64,000 nucleotides of DNA from Aselliscus stoliczkanus (GCA_033961575.1 CM066731.1:134223001-134287000); one strand, 5' to 3'; numbered from the stretch's first letter, positions 33,830-45,500 are shown. A program made the numbers and translations. The notes: generated from the letters alone by a model not told the origin.

Positions 33830-33917
33830 ACGTTTTCAGTTCCCACATATGAGGGCGAGTGAGTCTGCCCTAAAAATAAACAATAATAATAATTTAATTA
33901 AAAAAAAAAAAAAAAAA
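33830..33917 (+). terminator. SINE-derived 3' end with AATAAA and poly(A)
   Basis: 'agttcccacatatgagggcg...tctgcccta' is the 3' half of the short SINE. AATAAA at 33875-33880 is followed about 20 bases later by an A-run of about 17-20 bases ending at 33917, and then by the right target site duplication. This is a good RNA polymerase II polyadenylation layout and marks the end of the source transcript. Confidence 0.75.
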
Positions 33918-33933
33918 GAAACGAAGAGATGTC

Positions 33934-34322
33934 ACTTCTGGTATAAGGTCATAAAAAGACTGTAGCCTTTGTCTTTAGCTCTTCCTTGCTCTGTCTTGGA
34001 TTGCTCAAGGGAAACCAGCTGACATGTCCTGAGGCAGCCCTCTAGAGAAGTCCACATAAATGCCTACAAGTAGATTTTCTGAGGTATGCCAAAAATCACA
34101 AGAGTCAGCTTGGAAGTGAATCCTACCCTATCTGAAATAGGAGACAACTGCAATCCCAGCTGATACCTTGATTGCAGTCTATTGAAACACCATTAGGCAG
34201 AAATACCCTGAAAATCTGTGCCTGGTTTCCTAACTGACAGAAACTGTGAAATAATAAGTGTTTGCTGTTTTCAACCACTAAGTTTTGGAGTAATTTATTA
34301 GGCAGCAGTAGATTGCTAACAC
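33934..34322 (+). mobile_element. MaLR-type LTR, right part
   Basis: It resumes exactly where the left part stopped: 'acttctggtataaggtcata', 'aaaagactgtagcctttg', 'cagctgatacc', 'aactgtgaaataataagtgt', 'ccactaagttttggagtaat', ending near 'agattgctaacaca'. Confidence 0.75.
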
Positions 34323-35200
34323 AGATTTTGGTGCCTGAATGTGGAGGTTGCCATTACAAAAACATATTAGGGACAACTTTGAAACTGAGCCGTGGACTTT
34401 GAGGAGAGTGTTAGTAAAAACTTAAAGTGCCCTGAACATGCTGTTTGTAGAATTTTGGACTTTGAGTGTGCGGTGGGTGAGGGCTTACAGGAAAGTGAAG
34501 AACATCTCTTTGAAAATTGGAAGAAGGGGGATCCTTGTTATTTAGTGGTAAAATGATCAGCAAACTGAACTGGATTGTATAGAAAGTAGAAAATGTGCTT
34601 AATGAACTGATGATCTCCCTAAAAAAATGTCTAAGAAAAGTTTTGAAGGTGCGGCCTGGTTTCTTGCTGCTACTAACAGTGAATTGCAACAGAAAAGAGA
34701 TAAATTGAAAGAAAGGTTTAAAAAGAGCCAGAACTTAATGGTTTAAAAAAATCTTCATCTTCTCCAAAACAGCACATGATGTTAAAATTTAAAAAGTTAC
34801 AAATTAGAAAAAGCCTTTCGACCTTACGAATTCTATTTGCAGGAAACAAGCTATATCTGTTTAGTTGCAAAAGAATAATGCCTTTCATGCAGAAGCAAAA
34901 ATGACACACAGGGTGAAAATAGTGAAAAAGTCACATAAGGTGCACAAAGTGCCCAGAGAGCAGACATGAGTGTAAGGGAAAATTATTCCTGGTCCTTGAG
35001 ACATAATCAAGGAGCTTCCAACATTTGGATAGATTTTAGAATTCTTATGGACAAGCAACTGCTTGTTGCATTCCCCCTTTTTAAACTAGAACACCTATGG
35101 CAGTTATTCTATGCAGATAACATGTCCTTTGGGTGCCCTGGTTCTACAAATTGAGAGGAGCTATAATTAAGGAGCTGTACTTTAAACTTCTTTAAACTTG
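34323..35200 (+). mobile_element. MaLR-type internal region, non-coding and decayed
   Basis: Starts directly after the LTR with 'gattttggtgcctgaatgtgg'. Text such as 'gcggcctggtttcttgctgc' and 'gagataaattgaaagaaagg' is characteristic of MaLR internal sequences. No open frame is preserved and retroviral proteins are not encoded. The 3' end of the same kind of element recurs at 38150-38535 in the same orientation, possibly the other end of this provirus. Confidence 0.6.
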
Positions 35201-35794
35201 TACTTTAAAGGGCTTCCTCCATGTAGTGATTTGATTTAGATCAGCTGATTCAATAATGAGATTAAAAAGCTCTGTAAGGAGAGAGATATGATTTATATCA
35301 GAGACTAAAATTGTCTTGAGGTGGAAAAAAGTTAGTGAAAATTATTCAAACTTCATTATTTTTTTAAAAAGCATAAGAAAAATGTAAATTTCATAACCCT
35401 TTGAAATTAAAAAATAAAAACAGTTAAGTCAGAAAGTCAGAAAAAAATAAAGTGGTAAACAAATGAATGTCCACTGGTATTCTTAAACATAATTTCTTCC
35501 AAAGTTTCAAAAGGAAATCACTTTTATTTTATACCTCAAAATTATATCAGTTCCAATTTTCTCAAATATTAGATGTGGCAATTTGATTCAGAGTACAATC
35601 AATGGAGAATATAAATAAAGATTATGTGGAGCAATTTTTAAAGAGCAGTTATTTGGAGATTATGACTGTATATTATAAAAATCTTAATATTTTATTTAGA
35701 AATAAAAGGGATATAAAAGATATAAATAAATAAAAAGGCATTTCTATTTAAAGGTATACATTTGTATAAAGTGTTAATATAAATGTATATATGT
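35201..35794. other. unannotated AT-rich sequence
   Basis: No family or gene recognised between the MaLR internal region and the mariner-like ends. Confidence 0.4.
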
Positions 35795-35795
35795 A

Positions 35796-36228
35796 TATAT
35801 TGGGTTGTCAGAAAACTCATGACGCATTTCTGCATTAAAAAACATAGAAAAATACATAATATATTTTATTGAGGAATTGGGGATGGGGAACAGCCAAGTT
35901 GTTGTCCTTCAGTCTTAGTTGTAGAGGGCGCAGCTAGCTCAGCTCCAAGACCAGTTGCCATCCGGCCACCCGTCGGCAGCTCATGGACACTCAGCTCAAG
36001 GTGCCATGTTTAATCTTAGTTTCAGGGTAGGACATAGCCCACAATCCCATGTGGGAGTCAAACCGGCAACCTTGTTGTTTGGAGCACGTGCTCTCACCAG
36101 CTAAGCCATCCTGCCACCTGTGGCAGCTCAGCGGCAGCTCACTGGCCCATGTGGGAATCAAACTGGCGACCCTGTTGCTCAGAGCGCACACTCTTAACCA
36201 ACTGAGCCACTTGGCCAACCCAATATAA
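35796..36228. mobile_element. mariner-like terminal repeats enclosing a SINE
   Basis: The left end tatattgggttg (35796-35807) is the exact inverted complement of the right end caacccaatata (36217-36228). TA dinucleotides and a ttgggttg terminus are mariner-like. The left 60 bases ('gtcagaaaactcatgacgca') are not SINE. No transposase is present. The right repeat overlaps the SINE head, so chance similarity remains possible. Confidence 0.45.
35868..36222 (-). mobile_element. dimeric tRNA-derived SINE (Ves-like)
   Basis: In reverse, two tRNA-like modules follow each other. The first (from 36222) has ggctcagttggttaagagtg and ccagtttgattcccacatgg. The second has ggcttagctggtgagagcac and ccggtttgactcccacatgg. 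It ends with a 3' module (gttccccatccccaattcct) that resembles the tail of the 465-bp SINE. Two box A/B sets on one element are typical of this bat SINE class. Confidence 0.85.
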
Positions 36229-36823
36229 ATATATTTTTAAGAATAAGAGGACAATAAGAACTTCCTACTCAAGCCAATTTTCTTTAAACTTGTAAATGGA
36301 GGTCTAGTAGAAACAAAGTCACCATCGTAATGCATGCCATTTAAATTAAAAAAACACACACACACACAAAAAAAAACTGTCAGACCAATATTCCTGAAGA
36401 ACATAGACACAAAAAATTCTCAACAAAATATTAGCAAACCAAATTCAATGATACATTAAAAGAGTCATATTCCATGATCAAGTGGAATTTTTTTCTGGGA
36501 GGCAAGGATGGTTCAATATCTGAAAAACAATCAATATGACACATGATTAACAAAATGAAAGGTAAAAATCATACGATCATCATATGACACCAAAAGCATA
36601 TACAACAAAATCAAAATAAACCAGCACAACTGCATTAAACTAAAAAACTTCTGCACAGCCAAGAAAACATCAACAAAATGAAAAGGTAACCTACTGAATG
36701 GGAGAAAATATTTGTAAACCATATATCTAAAAAGGGGTAAATATCCAAAATATATATAAAGAACTCATACAACACAACAGCACTAAAAACAAAACAAATA
36801 ATCCAATTTAAAAAATGGGCAGG

Positions 36824-36883
36824 GTTCCAGTGACACTGCCCTCTTAAAAAAAAAAAATGAATTATAAAAAAAAAAATAAAAAA
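36824..36883 (+). mobile_element. 5'-truncated short SINE
   Basis: Only the last ~25 bases (gttccagtgacactgccctc) plus an A-rich tail. 'aatgggcagg' before and 'atatgggcagg' after the whole cluster look like its target site duplication. Confidence 0.7.
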
Positions 36884-36993
36884 GGGCCGGCCGAGTGGTA
36901 CGGTGGTTAAGAGTTGGCTTGGGACTCCAGCAGCCGGGGTTCGTATCCCACATATGAGGGTCAGTGACACTGCTCTCTTAAAAAAAAAAAAAA
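36884..36993 (+). mobile_element. short SINE inserted in the tail of another SINE
   Basis: A full head (gggccggccgagtggtacgg), box A-like and box B-like (ggttcgtatccc) elements, body ending ctctctt and an A-tail. It lies within the A-tail of the truncated SINE at 36824. Confidence 0.88.
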
Positions 36994-38149
36994 GTATTAT
37001 AAAATATGGGCAGGGGACCTGAACAGACATTTTTCCAAAGAAGACATACAGATGGCCAAAAGGTACGTGATAAGATTTTCAACATCACTTATGATCTAAC
37101 AAACCTCAGCATATACATGATAGTCATCTACCGTGGAACACTGCCCTTCCGTGCCCTCTTATTCCCCTTCACCTTTTGAAATTTTTCGTAATGATCAGGT
37201 AAATGCAAACCAGAACCACAATGAGATATCAACTCACACATGTTAGAATGGCTACTTGTCAAAAAGACAAGATATAACAAGTGTTAGCAGAGATGTAGAG
37301 AAAAGGGAATCCTTGTGCAATGTTGGTAGGACTGTAAATTGGTGCAACCACTATGGAAAATAGTATGGAGGGTTCTCAAAAAGTTAAAAATAGAACTATG
37401 ATCCAACAATTCCACTTCTGTTTATTTATCTAAAGAAAACAAAAACACTTACTCAAACAGATATACGCACCTCATGTTTACTGAAACATTATTTACAATA
37501 GCAAAGATATGTGCCCATTGATGAATGAATAAAGAAATGTGATACACACACATACACATGCATGCACACACACATGCACATGCACATGCATAGAGTGCAA
37601 TATTATTTAGCCATAATAAAGAATGAAAACTTGTCATTTGCAACAACATAGAAGGACCTTGAGGGCACTATGCTTGGTGACATTTTCACACAGAGTAAGA
37701 CAAATACTGTATGATCTCACTTATATATGGAATCAAAAAACAAACTAAAAAGTTCAGAGATACAGAGAACAGATTGGTTATTTGCCAGGGGTGAAGGGTT
37801 TGGGCAGGCAAAATAGATGAAGGGTCTCAAAAGATAGAAACTTGCAGATATTAAATGGGTAAGCCATGGGGATATAATGTACAGCATGGTGACTACAGTA
37901 TTGCATATTTGAAAGTTGATAAGAGGGTAGGTCTTTAAAGTTCTCAACACAAGAAAAAAATTTTGTAACTATGCATGGTAGTGGATGTTAATTAGAGTTA
38001 TTATGGTGATCATTTTCAATGCATACAAATATTGAATCAGTATGTCATATATTTGAAACTAATATGTTATATGTCAATTATACTCAATAAAAGAAACTGT
38101 CTACAAAAAAAAAAAAAGAAAGAAAAGAAAAGAAACTGTCTACCAAAAA

Positions 38150-38541
38150 CCAACCCAACCTTTGGAGACACTGGATATTTTGCATGAAGGAAGGATATGG
38201 ATCACTGGGGACCAGCGGTGTACTGAGATCAGTGCCTCTGTGATGGCCCCAGACATTTTTTGCCTCCTAGTAGTCACATCCTTGTGTAATATCCTCACTT
38301 CGTGTATGTGCTGAACTTATTGACTCACATCTAAAGAACATAATAAAACAGAAGCAATGAAATGTCATTCTAATATCAGATTGATTGCAATCTTGTGAGA
38401 GACTCTAAAGTAGAAAAATCTAGCTAACTTCCCAGATTCTTGGCCTACAGACACTGTGAGTTAATAAATGTTTCTTGCTTTGGGTTGCTAAGTCTTGGGT
38501 AACTCAGTGATCAGCAGTAGATAAATCATAAGGCAAGTCAT
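38150..38541 (+). mobile_element. MaLR-type internal 3' end plus 3' LTR
   Basis: 'ggatattttgcatgaagg...atcactggggaccagcgg' is the end of a MaLR internal region (compare 60480-60537). The LTR follows from about 38219 with 'tgtgctgaacttattgactc', 'acactgtgagttaataaatg' and 'tgctaagtcttgggtaactc'. Internally deleted. Confidence 0.65.
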
Positions 38542-38599
38542 AGAATGGAGTAAAATATTTTAAAAAATCAATATTAATAAGAATATAATCTTTTCCTAA

Positions 38600-39350
38600 T
38601 TTTTATTACAGTATAGTATTATTGAGTTACAAGTGTTCATTATAGACTCATATCTGTGCATGAGTCCTTTATCAGATATATGTTTTGAAAATATTTCCTT
38701 CTACGATATTCATTTTTATTTTCTTCTAGTGACTATTGGAGAGGGTCATAATTTTAATTTTGATGAAGTCTCATTTATCATTTCTTTTCATCTATCATTT
38801 TTTGAATTATATGATTCATAATTTTTGTGTCTAGTCTAAGAAATGTTTGCCTACACAAGTTTAAAAGACTTTTTTCCTTTGTTTTCTTCCAAAAGCTTTA
38901 GTTTTATTTTTTACTTTAGGCCAATGATCAATTTTGAATTAAGTACTATAAACAGTATAAATTAGGTTTTTATGATCAATTTTTCCTCATGTGGATATTC
39001 AAGTTTCCTGTAACCATTTCTTTAAAAGACTGTCATTCCTCTGCTAAATTTTTTTGACACCTTTACCAAAACTAAATCAACCATTTTTACGTAGCTTTAT
39101 TTCTGAACTCTATATTTTATGCCACCAATACATATGTCTTTACCTAAGTAATACCACACTATCTTAGTTACTGTGGCTTTATGGTAAATCTTGAAATCAG
39201 GCAGTTTAAGTATTTCAATCTCGCTCTTCTTTTTCTAAATTGTTTTGCCTTTTCTAGGCCCTTTATATTTCCTTATCAACTTTAGACTCAGCTTGTCAAT
39301 TTCTGAGAAAAATTCCCCATAGGGTTTTGATACAATTGAGTAATTTGCAA
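38600..39350 (-). mobile_element. old L1 ORF2 3' fragment
   Basis: Reverse L1 ORF2 text: 'tgagtcctttatcagatata', 'aaatgtttgcctacac', 'gtcattcctctgctaa', 'cttagttactgtggctttat', 'cttgaaatcaggcagtttaa'. Compare the young copy at 42310-42860. Confidence 0.75.
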
Positions 39351-40364
39351 TGTTTTACTTGTGGTTGTTTGTTAAAAACTAATAGTATATAGGAGAAAAT
39401 AACTTAGCTTTCAAAGTGCTTACTCTAGGAAGATATAAAGTATTAATCAGACAATAATATGGAGAAACATCTTGACCAATTGGATTTTAATCAAATAGTG
39501 ATTTTCTTCATTAAAATACATAAATCCATCAATAATTCTTAAATATTAGCAATACAATATGATCTAACTCCCTTTCTGTATCTATTTTACATCATTAAAA
39601 TATCTTCCTCACTAGATTACAGGTGAAAATTAAAATGTTCTTGCAAATTATGTTCTTAATATTCATTAATGTGATATCAACACATTTTATTTATATATTT
39701 TTTTTATTATAAACATAATTAGCACTCTTATTCTTCTCAGATGCACCACTTAATGACTTTGATGATACAATTCTCAAAAGAGAGCAATATATAGTTCTAC
39801 ATGGCTAAAAGCAAAGTTTCCTTTGATAGTTTGTCTTTTTAACAGATTGAAAAGAGCATATAATTTTCATAAAACATATATGCCCTGTTTAAATTATAGG
39901 ATACAAATTTCACAATATACATAAAAAAAAATGTAGTTTTAAGTAAACACATTCATTTATAAACAGTCACAGTATACTGTCATCTCTTTTGGTCCACATT
40001 TATAATACATAGCCTTACTATAGTGGCATCACTGGATACTTGCACCACCATTGGCTGGAATGACACCAGGAAATCATATAGAGTGGAATCCGGAGAAATA
40101 TATGTAAGTATTCTGCCTTCTGGGGAGCAAAGCCTTTGAACTACCTCAAGCTGGCACTGTTTCTATTGAATGAGCTGTAAAGGATAGGCAGAGGTCCCGA
40201 GGAAACTGAAAAGGGTAAGTGTTTATAGGTATATTAGGCTATCTGCTACTATTTCTCTGGATGATCAATATGAGATTGCCAGCTGGCTAATAATTTTTCA
40301 GTTAGTACATCTAGACTGGCCAATATATTTGTAAATCTGGCCACTTACTACATCCACCACTCCT
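39351..40364. other. unannotated sequence
   Basis: AT-rich and no family seen. 40020-40230 is less AT-rich and looks unique. Confidence 0.4.
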
Positions 40365-40500
40365 AACCACCACAATTTCTCAGTTAGATCATTACAATAG
40401 ATACCTAACTGGACTTTCCTTGCAATTCTGATGTCCATTCTGTACTCAAAAGCCAGAAGGAGCCTTTAAAATCATTTTTTAGATCATCTCACTAACTCCA
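40365..40500 (-). repeat. L2-like old LINE fragment
   Basis: 'attacaatagatacctaact...ccagaaggagcctttaaaat' matches old L2 3' text (caatagcctcctaactgg ... cagccagagtgatcttttaaaa). The following 40505-40640 recalls L1 ORF2 ('gacttctcagatgggacctg'). 40641-41027 is unassigned. Confidence 0.45.
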
Positions 40501-41027
40501 TCATATATGAAAATAAGCCTCAGGTAGATTAAATACCCAGATATGACAAGCAAAATTATAAAGCCCAAGAAGATAAAGTGAAGGTGATTTTAAGGAGTTG
40601 GAAGGACTTCTCAGATGGGACCTGAAAAACACAAACTCCTTAGTAAATTTTTGATGAATTTTACTACAAAACATAATGGTAAAGACATGTTCATTTAGCT
40701 GCTATAACTTTGATCTAAACAACCTCCATATCCAATATAAATCCTTAAAAAATTATTAAGTAAATTAAGTAATTAATAAGTTAAAATATGAAAAATACTA
40801 TTGGGAATACAAAAAGTAACTAAGACAAAAATATCTATTTTCAAGAAGTTGACATGTGCAATAATAATATATTTTGTGCATTAATCATTATAATTCCAAG
40901 TAGAGTTTAATAGATATTTAAAGATAATTCAAATTACTGGTCATTTTTCCACCTTGTATGTTTTAAAGCACAATTTGCTATAAAAGTGTTATCTTTTTCA
41001 AATTCCAGAGAATTCAGCATAAAAGAT

Positions 41028-41043
41028 ACATTCAATAATTTTT
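41028..41043. repeat. target site duplication of the full-length L1 (3' side)
   Basis: acattcaataattttt here and at 48734-48749 are identical over 16 bases. The copy here merges with the poly-T that represents the L1 A-tail. Confidence 0.93.
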
Positions 41044-41078
41044 TTTTTTTTTTTTTAAATTTTATTTTATTTTTAATT

Positions 41079-41223
41079 AGTTTCAGGTGTACAACACAGT
41101 GCAATAGTTATACATTTTACCCCTCAAAGTGACAACCCCCCCACCCCCAATAGTTTCAGGTGTACAACACAGTGCAATAGTTATACATTTTACCCCTCAA
41201 AGTGACAAAACCCCCACCCCCAA
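41079..41223 (-). repeat. 73-bp tandem duplication in the L1 3'UTR
   Basis: Two copies beginning agtttcaggtgtacaacaca at 41079 and 41152. The same duplication is present in the copy at 7730-8136. On the L1 sense strand each copy carries runs such as 'attgggggtggggg', a G-rich tract of the kind found in L1 3'UTRs. Confidence 0.93.
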
Positions 41224-41631
41224 TACACCACCCCACACCCCCCCATATCATATATATCTATTACTCTTCCTCTGACTCTCTTCCACAGTATAATCCACAT
41301 CCCGTGACTATCTATATATATTCAATTACAGTAGGTATACCACCTCCACTTTAGTAATACAGTGCAGTGATCAAACCTCTACTCCATCCATGAAATGGTC
41401 TCCCTAACAAGACTTATGATCATCTGACATTCCACAGAATATTTACAACATTATTAATTATATTCCCCAAACTGTTTTTCCTATCCCAGTAGCAATATTG
41501 TAGTTGCCTATTTTTGCTGTCTAATCCTTCCCCATCTCCCTCATTACCAGTACTCTCCAAATTAGCAACCATGATTTTCACTCTATATCTATGAGACATT
41601 TTCTGTTTACTTTGCTCATTCATACAGTTTT

Positions 41632-44600
41632 TCATATTCCACATATAAGTGAGATCATATGGTATTTGTCCTTCTCTGACTGACTTATTTCACTCAACAT
41701 TATAGTCTCTAGGTCCATCCATATCATTGCAAATGGCACGATTTCATTCTTTTTCTTTATAGCGGAGTAATACTCCATTGTATAAATATACCACAGTTTC
41801 TTAATCCAGTCATCTACTGACGGGCATTTTGGTTGTTTCCAAGTCTTAGCTATTGTAAATTGTGCTGCTATGAACATCGGGGTGCATAACTTTTTTGAAT
41901 AAGTGTCTTGGTTTTTTCAGGATAAATACCTAGGAGTGGAATTGCTGGGTCAAAAGGTAGCTCTATTTCCAGTTCTTTGAGATACCTCCATACTGACTTC
42001 CATAGTGGCTGCACCAATCTGCAGTCCCACCAACAGTGCAGCAGGGTCCCCTTTTCCCCACAGCCCCGCCAGCACTTGTTGTTTGTTGATTTGTGGATGA
42101 TAGCCATTCTGACTGGAGTGAGGTGGTATCTCATGGTGGTTTTATTTGCATTTCCCTAATGACCAGTGAGGTTGAACTTTTTTCATATGCCTGTTGGCAA
42201 TCTGTATGTCCTCTTTAGAGAAATATCTCTTCATATATTATGTCCATTTTTTAATTGGGTTGTTTGTTTTTTGGTGTTGAGTTTCATGAGTGTTTTATAA
42301 ATTTTGGATATTAACCCCTTATCAGATATATCGTTGGCAAATATATTCTCCCATTCAGTAGGCTTCCTTTTTGTTTTATTAATGGTTTCCTTTGTTGTGA
42401 AAAAACTTTTAAGTCTGATATAATCCCATATGTTCATTTTTTCTTTTACTTCCCTTGCCCGTAGGGATGTATCAGTAAAAATATTGCTCCGGGTAATGTC
42501 TGCAAATGTACTCCCTATATTTTCATTTAGGATTTTTATGGTTTCAGGTCTTACATTTAAGTCTTTAATCCATTTTGAATTTGTTCTTGTATAAGGCGTA
42601 AGGAGATGATCCAGTTTCATTTTTTGAATGTGTCAGTCCAATTTTCCCAGCACCATTTATTGAATAGACTATCTTTACTCCAGTGTAAATTCTTGCTTCC
42701 CTTGTCATAGATTAACTGTCCGTAAATGCTTGGATTTATTTCTGGGCTCTCTGTTCTGTTCCACTGATCGATGTGCCTGTTTTTATGCCAATACCAAACT
42801 GTCTTGATTACTGTGGCCTTGTAGTAGGTTTTGATGTCTGGTAGCGTGATCCCCCCAACTTTGTTTTTATTCCTCAGAATTGCCGAGGCTATTCTGGGTC
42901 TTTTATGATTCCATATAAACTTAGGATTATATTTTCTATTTCTGTGAAAAATGCCCTTGGTAGTTTGATAGGAATTGCATTGAATCTATATATTGCTTTA
43001 GGCAGTATGGACATTTTAACTATATTAATTCTTCCTATCCATGAGCATGGTAGGTGTTTCCATTTATTTGTATCTTCTATGATTTCTTTCTTCAATGTCT
43101 TATAATTTTCTGAGTACAGATCTTTCACTTCTTTGGTTAAATTTATTCCTAGGTATTTTATAGTTCTTGACGCAATTATAAATGGGACAGTTTTCTTAAT
43201 TTCGCTTTCCATTAGTTTATTATTGGTATATGCAAATGCCACTGATTTCTGAACATTGATTTTATATCCTGCTACTTTACTGAATTCGTCTATCAGTTCC
43301 AATAGTTTTTTGATGGAGTCTTTGGGGTTCTCTATATACAGTATCATGTCATCTGCATACAATGACAATTTTACTTCTTCTTTGCCAATTTGGATGCCTT
43401 TTATTTCTTTTTGTTGTCTGATTGCTGTGGCTAGAACTTCCAGCACTATGTTGAATAAAAGAGGAGAAAGTGGACAGCCTTGTCTTGTTCCTGATCTTAA
43501 GGGGAATGGTTTTAGCTTTTCCCCATTGAGTATGATGTTAGCTGTAGGTTTATCATATATGGCTTTTATTATGTTGAGATATGATCCCTGTATTCCCACT
43601 TTGCTAAGGGTTTTTAACATAAATGGCTGTTGGATTTTGTCAAATGCTTTTTCTGCATCTATTGAAATGACCATGTGATCTTTATCCTTCATTTTGTTGA
43701 TGTGGTGTATCACATTAATTGATTTACGGATGTTGAACCAGCCTTGCGCACTAGGATGAATCCCACTTGATCATGATGTATGATCTTCTTAATATATTGC
43801 TGAATTCTGTTTGCTAATATTTTATTGAGAATTTTTGCATCTATATTCATCAGGGAGATTGGCCTGTAGTTTTCCTTTTTTGTGATGTCTTTATCTGGTT
43901 TTGGAATCAGGGTGATAGAGGCTTCATAAAAAGAGTTTGGGAGCCTTCCCTCCTTCTGGATTTTGGAATAGTTAGAGAAGACTAGGGGATAGTACTTTTT
44001 AGAATGTGTGATAAAAGTCACTTGTGAAGCCGTCTGGTCCAGGGCTTTTGTTTTTTGGGAGCTTGTCAATTACTGATTCAATTTCCTTGGTAGTAATCAG
44101 GGTATTTAGATTTTCTGTTTCTTCTTGCGTTAGCTTTTGAAGGTTGTATGCTTCTAGAAAATTATCCATTTCATCCAGATTGTCAAATTTGTTGGCATAT
44201 AGTTGCTCATAGTAATTTCTTAGAATTTTTTGTATTTCTGTGATGTCTGTAGTCATTTCCCCTCTTTCATTCCTGATTTTGCTAATTTGAGTCCTCTCTC
44301 TTTTTTTTTTTTGATGAGCCTGGCTAGAGGTTTGTCAATTTTGTTTATCTTCTCAAGAAACCAGCGCTTGGTTTCCTTGATCTTTGGAATTGTTTTTCTG
44401 TTCTCTATATTGTTTATTTCTGCTCTGGTCTTTATTATCTCCTTTCTTGTACTCCCCTTAGGCCTCTTTTGCTGTTCTTTTTCCAGTTCCCTTAGGTGTA
44501 AGGATAACCTGTTGATTTGAGATTTTTCTTCCTTCTTTAGGTAGGCCTGCACTGCTATAAACTTCCCTCTTAGGACTGCTTTCGCAGCATCCCAGAGATT

Positions 44601-45452
44601 TTGGGTCGTGGTGTTTTCATTTTCGTTTGTCTCGAGGTATCTTTTGATTTCCTCCTTGATCTCATTTGTGACCCACTCACTATTTAATAGCATATTGTTT
44701 AGCCTCCATTTATTTGTCAGCTTCCCGGATTTCTTCTTATAATTGATTTCTAGTTTCATAGCATTGTGGTCAGAGAATACAGTTGAAATGATTTCAATCT
44801 TCTTAAATTTATTGAGACTTGTTTTGTGGCCTAACATGTGGTCTGTCTTAGAAAATGTTCCATGTGCACTTGAAAAGAACGTATATTCTGTAGCTTTGGG
44901 ATGAAATGCTCTGAAAATGTCTGTTAAATCCAGCTGGTCTAATGTGTCATTTAACGTCGCTGTTTCCACATTGATTTTCTGTCTGGAGGATCTGTCCATT
45001 AGTGACAGCGGGGTGTTGAAGTCCCCTACTATGATAGTGTTACTGTTGATCTCTGTCTTTATGTCTGACAATATCTGTTTTATATATTTAGGGGCTCCTA
45101 TGTTAGGTGCATAGATGTTTACTAGAGTTATGTCCTCTTGTTGGATCGATCCCTTCATTACTATGAAGTGTCCTTCTTTGTCCTTTGTTATATTCTTCAA
45201 TTTAAAGTCCATTTTATCTGATATAAGTATCACTACTCCAGCTTTTTTCTCAGTACCATTTGCATGAAATATTTTACTCCATCCCTTTACTTTCAGCCTG
45301 TATGAGTCTTTGGATCTGAGGTGAGTCTCTTGTATACAGCATATACTGGGGTCTTGCTTTCTTATCCATTCAGCCACCCTATGTCTTTTTATTGGAGCAT
45401 TTAATCCATTTACATTTAATGTGATTATTGATAGGTGTGTATTTATTGCCAT
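41632..45452 (-). pseudogene. L1 ORF2 (endonuclease-reverse transcriptase), frame-broken
   Basis: Family role: an endonuclease nicks the target DNA and the reverse transcriptase copies L1 or other RNA from the nick. The first 399 residues (45452-44253) are open and hold the AP-like endonuclease with the expected catalytic set: N13, E42 (CIQETHL), D144/N146 (GDFNTPL), D204 and D228/H229 (SDHN). Reverse transcriptase motifs follow in shifted frames: KSPGPDGF (about 44060), [30 protein letters not shown], and the YADD active site at about 43356-43345 in an open 274-residue segment (43713-42889). The Cys-rich [18 protein letters not shown] (41868-42134) and the C-terminus (41632-41877) come last. 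The frame is broken in at least six places: about 44301 (a 12-T run), 44010, 43720-43760, 42890-42915, 42235 and 41870. Confidence 0.93.
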
Positions 45453-45500
45453 TTTCTTATTTGTGTTCGTAGTCTTTCATAGGTTGTTTTTCTCTTCTAC

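Larger units (their letters stand above)
28021..33917 (+). mobile_element. composite retrocopy: leader, three tandem units, SINE-derived poly(A) tail
   Basis: A 5.9-kb insertion inside an old LTR with 15-bp flanking repeats, ending in AATAAA and poly(A), which are hallmarks of L1-mediated target-primed insertion. Inside are a GC-rich leader (28021-28304) and head-to-tail units beginning at 28305, 30844 and 32537, each with tctgggcc. Every unit contains an MLT1-like LTR end joined to the 3' end of an old L1. The first two units are nearly identical where they overlap, while the third is more diverged. Just before units 2 and 3 the sequence is a pyrimidine-rich run ending in AG, whereas before unit 1 it is replaced by the leader. 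This suggests a spliced transcript that read through a tandem array and was reverse transcribed. No long open frame crosses it, so a non-coding RNA source is likely. Confidence 0.75.
36360..38115 (+). mobile_element. old L1 (ORF2 fragment, ORF2 end and 3'UTR), with nested SINEs
   Basis: 'caatattcctgaagaacata', 'caaggatggttcaatatctg', 'tgggcag...ggacctgaacagac', 'aatggctacttgtcaaaaag', 'caacaacatagaaggacctt' and 'gtacagcatggtgactacag' follow L1 order. A CA-rich stretch lies near 37546-37590. It ends with AATAAA-like and A-run text near 38090-38116. Two SINEs interrupt it at 36824-36993. Confidence 0.8.
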
